Source: Mallotus nudiflorus
Taxonomy: Eukaryota; Streptophyta; Magnoliopsida; Malpighiales; Euphorbiaceae
Reading direction: 5' to 3'
Length of the DNA stretch: 64,000 nucleotides
Assembly: GCA_947683625.1 (NCBI GenBank)
Contig: CANTUR010000902.1
Location: forward strand, 124,001 to 188,000
Below, one piece after another: positions 55,901 to 64,000 of the stretch (position 1 is the stretch's first letter; every line of letters starts with the position of its first letter). The notes beneath the pieces are model-generated. The model was not told the DNA's origin. It saw only the letters and a program-made list of their open reading frames with translations, and ran no database searches. A program made the translations under genes and the position numbers.

Positions 55901-57240
55901 ATTTTATATTGAATTCTATTTATCTCTACTTGATACATTCTTCATTTTTTTTATTTCTACTTCTTCATAGAGCTCCCTCCTTTGGGCATTAGACCTTCTG
56001 TTGGCTCCTCTTCTACTGCTAAAAATTAGCATACCTCTACCTTAATTGTCTCAGTTTTTGCTAATTATATTTAGTAACATAGTCTGCCTTTTACTTCTGC
56101 ATTTTAATTTTTAAATTTTTTATTCATTTATTTATTATATATATATCATACATCTTTTTCCTGTTAAGAATTGCATGATACTTCTTCATTTGTGTTATTG
56201 CAAGCCTACACTTTATGTTTACATCTTGTGATATAAATGCATGCTCTGTTGTGCCAATTTTTGTATGTTGCAGCATAATTGACATTCATTGAATGACCAA
56301 ACATAATATATATGCCTGCAGTTAGTAAAATGATTATTTGCTAACTCTTTTTTTTATTATCATAAGTTTCTTATTGTGTAAATGGTCACTAGACATGTCT
56401 GTTATGAACTTGTGGTCATGAAATTGGTGCCTTAGTTGTTGCACTTTAATTATTTTATTTATGAGGCAATGATGAAGCTTTCACCTTATAATATGATATA
56501 AGTAATGCATGTTATGTGTTTCTTTAGTAACAACTAGTTTGTAGTTTGTTGCCAGAAATTAAGTTTCATTACTTATGAATTGAAAACTTTCTTTATGAGC
56601 CTCATCATATTTCTTCTTTTAAGTTCTTTTTATACTTTGTATGTTGATTTTTAATCATGTATATTTCCTATTTTATTTATAGGAAATGTTTGTTTATATT
56701 CACCTGGTGAAAAGTCTGCCTTTTTTTTTCCTTATACAGATTAATACATAGTAATTACTTATAAGCTTGATATATAGCAACATTGGTATAATTTTTAGAA
56801 GCCTATATTGTTGCTATATTTTTTCTATATAGACTATAGGCTAATTAAATATAACATATTTTGTATATTTTATATTTTGTATAACATATTTTGTATATTT
56901 TGGGCTCAACCCTCATTCCTCAATATTTTTTTACTTTTGTTTGTATATTTTGTAAATAGGCTTAGCCCCTTAAAATTTGTAAATAGGCTTAGCCCTTAAA
57001 TTTTGTAAATGGACTTTGCCCTTATATTTTATAGATGGGCTTAGCCCTTTATAATTATAATGAATATTTTTATTTCATTTTGGCCCCTTCCATACAAACC
57101 CAAATAACAAATTGAACCAATTTAACTTAAGAATTTTAGCAAGCAAATCGAACTATTTTCCATTATTATACTATTAGTTCGATTGATTTTTACCTCCTTC
57201 TAAACTCGTGTGGTTTCACCATTTGACACCTAACCTGCTC
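55901..57240. other. 3' side of the hAT element; no gene seen
   Basis: AT-rich non-coding sequence. A tandem repeat at 56946-57050 has four units of about 32 bp containing AAATAGGCTTAGCCC. The right end of the hAT element probably lies near 57200-57250 but could not be fixed. Confidence 0.5.
56946..57050. repeat. 32-bp tandem repeat, four units
   Basis: Units read TTTGTAAATAGGCTTAGCCC with small changes (GGACTTTGCCC, GGGCTTAGCCC). Confidence 0.8.
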
Positions 57241-57267
57241 GAACCCTGACACTACACAAACCTAAGT

Positions 57268-58680
57268 GTGACTAAAAATTTTAACTACATTGGAGGTCAA
57301 TTTCAAGCAAGACAAGCTAGCAACCCTTTCTCTAATAATATAACCCAGGGTGGAGGAAGTATCCTAATTTTTCTTAAAGCAATAATCATAATTGTTAAGG
57401 GTTTTCTAATTAGTTTACTAACCCACCACCGCCAAGATTTCAACCACAACTAAGTTATGATAGGTTGATAGCACTGGAAACAAAGGTAGACAAGTTCTTT
57501 AATGCCACAGCTTCGAAAATGACAAGTCAAGAAGAAAATCAAAAGAGGATAGTAGCTAAGTTCGATCAAATAGCAAAGAATCATGCATCCTCTATTCATA
57601 ATATTAAATTTCAAATACGTCAATTAGCTAATGTGGTAGCCACTTAAGCTCAAGGACATTTACCTAGCAATACTGAAGTTACTCTTAAAAAGCAAGTGAA
57701 GACTATTACACTAAGTAGTGGCAAAGAGATTAAGTTTCCTAATAAAGTTCCATTGAAGGTTAAAGATGCTAAGGAAAAGCTAGAGAAAAAGAGCGAAGAA
57801 ACAAAAGAGAATAGTAAAGGAAAACTAGTTGAAAAGCAAGAGAAGTAAGCGGAGTAGCACTTGCCTATTAACATGTCCAAGTATGCTTTAAGACTTCCAT
57901 TCCCTTAAAGGCAAAGGAAGTTAAATGAAGATGAAAAGAGATTTGTAAAAAATTTTAAAGACATTTAAGAAATTAAAGCTAAAATTGCCATTATCTAAAG
58001 CATTGAATAAGATACCTAAGTATGCAAAGTTTTTTAAGGACATCATCACTAATAAAAGGAAGTGGGATGACAATGAAATGGTGCCCTTGACTATGACTTA
58101 CAGCTTTATAATTCCTCTAATTATACTCAAAGATCTACGGAGTTTCACTATCTTATGTGTTATTCGTTTTAAAAAATTCCCTAAATGCTTATATGATTTA
58201 TGAGCTAGTATTAACTTAATGCCTTTATCTCTTTTAAGGAGCTAAATCTTTGAGAAGCAATCAACACTAATATGTCCCTTTAATTAATGGATCATTCCAT
58301 TTAAAATTCTTGTTGTGTGATTAAGGATGTGTTAGTCAAATTGAATAAGTTTCTATTTCTAGTGGACTTTATGATATTAGATTTTAAATAAGATAGGAAT
58401 TGTCCTTTGATATTGGGAAGACCATTTCTTAACACAAGGAAGGCACTTATTAATGTGTATGAGAGTAAGATTATCTTAAGAGTACAAGATGAAAAGGTAG
58501 AATTTACAATGAACAAATTCATATAGGATGTTGAAAATAAAGAACAACATATCGAAATGGAGGCAATAAAAAGGAAAGAATCAATAAGGGAAAAGCTAAC
58601 CCAAGTAAGATACAGGACCTCAAGAAGCGTGAGCCTTCACCTTCTTAAGATCATCATAAGAATAAAAAGACCAAAATAGG
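57268..58680 (+). pseudogene. Athila-like gag C-terminus and protease
   Basis: It starts FNYIGGQFQARQASNPFSNN and, after a frameshift, GWRKYPNFS, matching NPYSNTYNPGWRNHPNFSW. A coiled coil follows (57465-57647) with SSIHNIKFQIRQLANVV, then LPSNTEV and TLSSGKEI. Lysine/glutamate-rich spacer leads to RLPFP and LSKALNKIPKYAKFFKDIIT with NKRKW. The protease remnant reads ASINLMPLSLFKEL (its Asp-containing start is damaged), VKLNKFLFLVDFMILDF and CPLILGRPFLNTRKALINVY. This is the continuation of the gag begun at 49130. RT, RNase H and integrase are absent, so the element is non-autonomous or deleted. Confidence 0.85.
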
Positions 58681-59330
58681 GGAGAATTTGAAAAGAAAGT
58701 AATACAAGTGTTTAAGGTGGCATATATTATTAAGAAAAACACCCAAATAAAGGGTAAGGCTTTACATCAAATGCTATATGATAATGGAAGTGTTAGTCAA
58801 GAACTTATTAATGAACATGGTAAGGGATGTACATCTTATATTTTAAATTAAGTAGTTGAATGATGGAAAATGGTTAAGCTAATCACTTTAAATTAACACA
58901 TTTTTAGTTTCTTTGTTAATTTAAATTTCATTAAGTTTATGTTATGATGGTTTGCTTTATTTATAGTTATCCTTATTAGATTCAAGATGTAACTTGTTTG
59001 GTGTTGATTTTGCTTTTAGGAATTTTTCCTGAAGTATTGTCATGATCGTTGCTCATTCCACGATCACCAACCATTCAATTCTTAAGCAAGGCTCCTTGAG
59101 CCTTTGATTGTAATAACCTAGTGATCATGAATCCTTTTTCTTTAAAAATTTAGTTGTATACTATACCAATTCCGGGTCTCGATCGATCACTAGTTTAGCA
59201 ACCTAAACACCTTACTTTCTTTCTGTAGTGATAGTATAGACACTTATGATTGCAAATTGATGAATCTCTATAGAATAAATTGTCAAATCTCCCTTTCTCT
59301 CTTCTTCTTCTATTTTGAAATCCACGATCT
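58681..59330 (+). other. Spacer between Athila-like gag-protease and ORF2
   Basis: A short remnant reads ELINEHGKGCTS-type sequence near 58800, then no coding. The pol domains expected here are missing. The region 59000-59330 is leader-like and pyrimidine-rich. Confidence 0.5.
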
Positions 59331-59339
59331 CTATAAAAG
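59331..59339 (+). promoter_or_regulatory. TATA box upstream of Athila-like ORF2
   Basis: CTATAAAAG lies 165 bp before the ORF2 ATG at 59505, followed by AT/CT-rich sequence resembling a leader. Confidence 0.45.
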
Positions 59340-59504
59340 TTACTAACTCTAATAATCCTTTAAAATTGAAAGACCTATTAGAATCGCTCTCCCAAATCTC
59401 TTTTTTACCCTAATTTTAATCAACTTTATTCATTCTATTCATTTTCCTCAACTTCCTATACGCCCATTTTCTTCTCCAAAATAGAGCATTAATATAGAGA
59501 GCCA

Positions 59505-60227
59505 TGTCTCGGTCAAAGAAGAGAATGAAGCAAGCCATTATAGCCAAATCATATCTAAAGGGAGTGGACCTTACCAATGAGAGTATATAGCACCATTTCC
59601 CATCTTCTTTTGGGAAGAATGAGATAACTATATCAAACTCACTCATAGTCATATAGCAATACCTAAAGGTTTATATATGGAAACCTTATAATTGATTAAA
59701 CTTAAAGATAGGGTTCTTGAGCTCTATGATAGCCTAGGGTAGAAACAGTTCATTGCTTTCAATCATGTCATTTATAAAGAATTGACGTTGGAGTTTTCAC
59801 AACTCTAAAATTGAATGATAATACTTGTAAATCTTTGAATGTTGATTCTTAGGGAATACAATTGATTATGAGCTTATGTTTGCCTAAACCTGATGAGGAT
59901 GATAAGGAAGATGAAGAAGAAAAGGAAAAAGAAGGAGAAGAGGAAGAAGAGTAATTAGCTCAACCATCCACTAGTGGATGGAAACAAGTTCTTGAGAAGT
60001 TAAAGACTTTGGACATTAAGTTTGATACTAAATTTCAAAACCTTAAGAAATTAGTGGAAAACAAGTTTGATTATCTTAATGACAAGATCATTGACATTGA
60101 TTCAGAGTTGTTTTACCAACACTTCAAGCTTCAAGAATACTTAAGGGCTACTGGTCATAATCTTCTTTCAACATCCCCTCAAAGACCACAATCACATGCC
60201 CCAGACTCTTTAACATATAGGGAGTAA
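59505..60227 (+). pseudogene. Athila-like ORF2 (plant transposon protein family)
   Basis: The start MSRSKKRMKQAI is basic, as in the extra ORF of Athila-type elements. After a frameshift it reads DRVLELYDSLG, KQFIAFNHVIYKELTLEF, then LIMSLCLPKPDEDD and a Glu/Lys-rich acidic run. A final 72-codon open stretch holds a coiled coil (NLKKLVENKFDYLNDKIIDI) and a C-terminus with TSPQRPQSHAP. The family's function is not established. At least five stops are present. Confidence 0.7.
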
Positions 60228-61362
60228 AGTTTTCTTTCCTTATTTTATTTTTATTTTTATTTTTATTTTTTATTTTTTATTTTTAGTTACATATGCATTT
60301 CATATTTTTATTGTGCACATTTTGATTTTTTTTTTAGGAATGTTTGTGCTTATTTAAGTTTATATTCTTATTTAACATAGTTAGTTTAGCATTTTAGGCT
60401 TTTAATTTCATACATCTCACACACGTTATGGACAATATGTCATTTAAGTGTGGGGGAAAGCATTTTTCATTTTAGTATATCATTTGTATAGTTTGGTATA
60501 TAACATTTATCTTATTCCATTTTCATGCATTTATGTAAGTTTAGCTCAAACAAAATGCTTGGCACATGAAATTTTTGCACAAATTATCATTATTGTGAGC
60601 ATTGTATATGTTTCTTTAATGTTATATTGAGTAATATTATGTTAATTTTTAGTTTGATTTCTTTTAAGTTTTGCTAACAAATTTAGTTAAGAATTTTTTA
60701 ACTTTTAATCAATTTAATGTGTGTTATTGTTCATTTAATTATGATTTATGAGATTATGTTTTGGGAATTAATATGATGAACAAACGAAACTTCTTTCTAA
60801 GGTTACTTTTAGTTATATGGGAAAGAAGTCGTTCAAAATACTCTTTCCTAGTGTCTAAAAAAAGAAAAAAGAAAAAGAGAATACAATGTGCTAAGGAACT
60901 TGAATTCCTTCTACTCCAATTCTCTAGTAAAAGGGTACAAGTACTTAAAGAACCCTTTTGGAGGTGTTCACATTAAGTAGTATGAGAAAGATGGGGAACT
61001 ACTAAGAGAGTGAAGAATAACACATATTAAAAAATTAAAAAAGGAAGGAGCCAAAATAGAAATAACTTCCATGTGTCAAATTGAGAGTTACCTTGGTTAA
61101 AAGTCTTTTTCATTCACTTGTACTTTTCTTAGGGTGTCAATTCGTAGTTTGTGAGATTTTGAATGAATAAAATGCTCTTCACTTGGTAATTTGCATTTCT
61201 CAACTTGGTTTGTCACTTTTGATTATTACATCTATATGCTAGCTATTGAAAGAAGATTGTAGTGTAGGCTTAAAGAGATGAGAGCATATATTTTATTCAT
61301 TTCAATAATGGTTATTGTTTTTAAGTTTGCTTGAAGACTAGAAAATTTAAGTGTTGGGTATT
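60228..61362 (+). other. 3' untranslated region of the Athila-like element
   Basis: T-rich sequence with no gene. AAGTGTGGGGGAAAGC at 60436-60451 resembles the internal polypurine tract often seen in Athila elements. A weaker one, AAGTGTTGGGTATT, lies next to the LTR at 61349-61362. The short readable peptide at 60761-60976 is not supported. Confidence 0.55.
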
Positions 61363-62784
61363 TGTTGATGCTAAATTACATATAGTTTTAAGACTCATTT
61401 TAGTATGCATTCTTAGATTTTAGGTTACATTTAGTTTAGTTTAGTTAGTGTGAAGGTAAAATTTTATATTTTATTTTATTTTTTAGGGAAAAATAAACTT
61501 GGAGGTGAATGGTGCTAAAATGAGCAAAAAAATAGCAAAAACAGAGTAGGAAACCAGAGGTCGAGGTGTTATAGTGATCGCATAAGGAGAAGCGATCGCA
61601 GGATGCTAGATGCCAAGCCGAGCAAATTTGGAGTTAGAGTTCTTTGGCCATCACATATGATATATGATTGCAGATCTTGATGTCCATCCTCTTTGTGGTG
61701 AGCACAATAATATAGTGATCATAATACCTTCATATAAGGCCTCTTTGTCATAATCACGAACACACTAGCGACTATCAGCAGCTTGTTTCCAATAAGGAAC
61801 ATATTGATGTGTACTCATTAAAAAAGAAAATCTAGGGAAATATAAAAGCACATTCTAGGAGTATCTATGGAAAATAACCTTGAATTCCATCATCCAATTA
61901 TGGACCTAAGATCCAACTAGCCAATCACAAATAAATACACCCAAGAGAGAGAAAAGCATAAAGAGAAAAAGGAGTTTGGAGAAGAGGAAACCATGAAAGA
62001 CTTTTGAAGCTACTTGATAACAATTCCTTTACTTTTTCTCTATTACTTAATACAATTTTGGATATTCATTGGGTTGTATTTTTATTGGATGATGAATATT
62101 GAAGCCATGAGTGGCTAAGTTTCATTTTGTTAATAATATTTAGAAAGCCTTTTGATGTAAGTTTAATGTTATAGATCTTATTTATTTTATCTTATATATT
62201 ATGTTTATTGTGCCTTGTTAAATGTTGTACATGGCCAGCTATAGCTGTAGTCTAAGGTTACACATTGAGAAATAGTATTCTTAGTAGACCTAGAAACACA
62301 AGTTGAATGGGTTAGTGACTTGAGAGAGCTTAATTTGATTTAATTCTCATATAAGTATGCTAAATGCCTTGCTTAATTGAGATTAACTCATTTCCTTAGT
62401 GATGATGAGAGTGAAGCCTTGATTTTGTGTATTAATTGATTCATGCATAATGAGTCAACCGTCACTTTAGGGAGAGTAATTGATGATCTTTGAAAACCTG
62501 AGATTTGCAAGTGATATAGATAGATCTATTCATTAGCTTAATTATAACATGGTATTTTTAAATTCCTAATAATAGCATTTCCATATTGATTTCCCATTCT
62601 TATTAATCAGCCTAGTATTTGATTTAACTATTTCATTAGTTTAACTTTTATATTTTTATTTATACAAGTCATTTGTGAGCTATAAATAAGACAATTGAAC
62701 CAATATGTGATTGATTGTCAATCCTTGTGGGAATGATACCCTACTTATCATTATATTACTTGTACATATACTTATGGCTTTGCA
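61363..62784 (+). repeat. 3' LTR of the Athila-like element
   Basis: It starts TGTTGATGCTAAATTACAT, the common start of Athila LTRs. It ends after TCCTTGTGGGAATGATACCC and CTTATCATTATATTACTTGT near TTTGCA at about 62784. No second copy is in the window, so the right edge is approximate. Confidence 0.65.
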
Positions 62785-63293
62785 TCCTAATAATAATAGT
62801 AGTAATTCAGTTGGTGATGACTGAAGTCAATATCATTCTAGATTAAAAAGAAGGAATTTAAAGTCATCTTAAGAATGAAAAAGCAGCAGTAGAAAGCATT
62901 CAAAGCATCATAAGCATAAAAAGTAAGGACTATCTTGAAAAAGAGAGTTGAGAATCCAAGAGAGATAAGTAGAGTTAAAGGGATTGAATTTCCTCATATG
63001 GAAGTAATTACATGGAAAATCTTTAGCGAAATGAGTGACATGTCTTTTTTGCCTGCATGGCTTCAGTTCAATAAACACATTGCTGCATTTAAGCCTAATT
63101 ATAAGGCTTTTAGTAGCAATTACATCATTTTCTACAATTATTACAAGTTTATTTATCTTGTTGTACTATCATGGTAAAATCTAAATAGCATCTCAATTCA
63201 AGAGGGAAAAAGGGATGCAGGTTAAAACATTTTTTTCATCTATATAAGCTCTTACTTACTTATGCCCATAGTTGTTAATGGGGATCCAAATGC
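62785..63293. other. Flank of unknown origin
   Basis: A reading near 62774-62935 is rich in Ser, Lys and His (SSSRKHSKHHKHKK) but broken by stops. An 80-codon open stretch at 62935-63177 (RVENPREISRVKGIEFPHME ...) has no family I recognise. It may be a remnant of another element. Confidence 0.3.
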
Positions 63294-64000
63294 TATTAGT
63301 ATAGGTGGCATGCCCTAGAGGCTAATAACATATTTTAACATTGTAAATTACCCTAAATGGCAATAAAAAAAATTCTATTACTTAAATTGTTTATTTAATT
63401 TAATATTTATCCATTAACATCTTGTTAGATAAATTTATTATCAAGAGCTTATAATATGAGTTACAAATTTGTTTAGTACATATGTTATAAAATGTTCATA
63501 GTCGATAAATTAATATTTAGGTAATATTAATTAAACTTTGACCTTTATCTATTTTTATTGATTTCTATGTGATATTGATAGTGAGAGATAGTGAGTCTCA
63601 TGCTACTTGATATGAAATATAAAAATAGACATGTGGATATTCATGTGAGAGTGGATCGAATAGTGACATTAGATTTATGATTGCATGGATATTTACTTAT
63701 AATCAACAATCACAATCTAAGTTATAATGATGCATATAGTCCTTTGACCTGAGATGATATGGTCATCCACAATTGAGTGGTTAGGGTTTATTATCACTTA
63801 CATACTTGTATTAATCACATATGGGTATAAGGCGCGTGATGACTCTAGTTAGTTAAATGTAAGGATGAGTGTTCAGCCAAGATTGGATTCTTTGGCTGGA
63901 GTGAACCAGTAAAATATCCTATGTTGTCTGAGTTTTTTCTTGATGAATAAGTTATTGGCCAAGACAAATTAACATGACACAGTTTGAAAGAGTTCCAGTG
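63294..64000 (+). repeat. Start of a copia LTR, cut by the window end
   Basis: It begins TATTAGTATAGGTGGCATGCCC and matches the reverse complement of about 29890-30562 throughout. At least 1.5 kb more LTR should lie beyond the window. Confidence 0.82.

Noticed and set aside
51260..57250. Terminal inverted repeats of the hAT element (CAGGACCCACTTG near 51268 against CAGGGTTCGAGCAGG at about 57248, minus)
   Set aside because: Only the first few bases agree, and no 8-bp target duplication was found; the similarity is too weak.

Overview
The window is nuclear plant DNA made mostly of transposable elements nested in one another. There is one host gene, a broken TIR-NBS-LRR (TNL) disease-resistance gene on the minus strand. 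TNL genes are absent from grasses, so the source is a eudicot; I cannot name the species. Most coding regions are crossed by stop codons and frameshifts, so nearly every entry is a decayed copy.

Region 1 (1-19383) is one giant Ty3/gypsy element of the Tat lineage (Ogre/Retand-like) on the minus strand. Read right to left it has a 5' LTR, PBS, gag, protease, RT, two RNase H domains, integrase, a long 3' non-coding segment, PPT and 3' LTR. Its 5' end carries a tandem copy of the LTR plus 214 bp of leader. The 3' segment holds two genes on the opposite (plus) strand: a decayed plant-mobile-domain (PMD) gene and a DUF7745-like gene with its own TATA box, GT-AG intron and AATAAA. Between these and the PPT lies a 0.9-kb array of 31 short hairpins whose stems vary while the loop is kept. 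Other ~21-bp palindrome arrays occur in each LTR and near both antisense genes.

Region 2 (19384-23262) is a minus-strand gypsy gag fragment, AT-rich repeats, a MITE-like insertion with a GGT/GGA tract, and the 3' flank of the TNL.

Region 3 (23263-48745) is the TNL. A chromovirus-type Ty3/gypsy element (23370-44687) inserted 33 codons before its stop, with a GTAAC target duplication and the frame intact across the site. That element was invaded by a 12-kb Ty1/copia element, which itself carries an inverted related LTR, and by a 4.5-kb Ty1/copia element with AGAAA target duplications. The TNL also has a TAA stop in place of the P-loop lysine codon.

Region 4 (49130-62784) is an Athila-like element on the plus strand without a 5' LTR. 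Its gag is split by a duplication, a mosaic of plastid DNA, a foldback MITE and a hAT transposase. Downstream are gag/protease, a second ORF with its own TATA box, and the 3' LTR. The window ends in the start of a plus-strand copia LTR (63294-64000) of the family also seen at 28278-30562.
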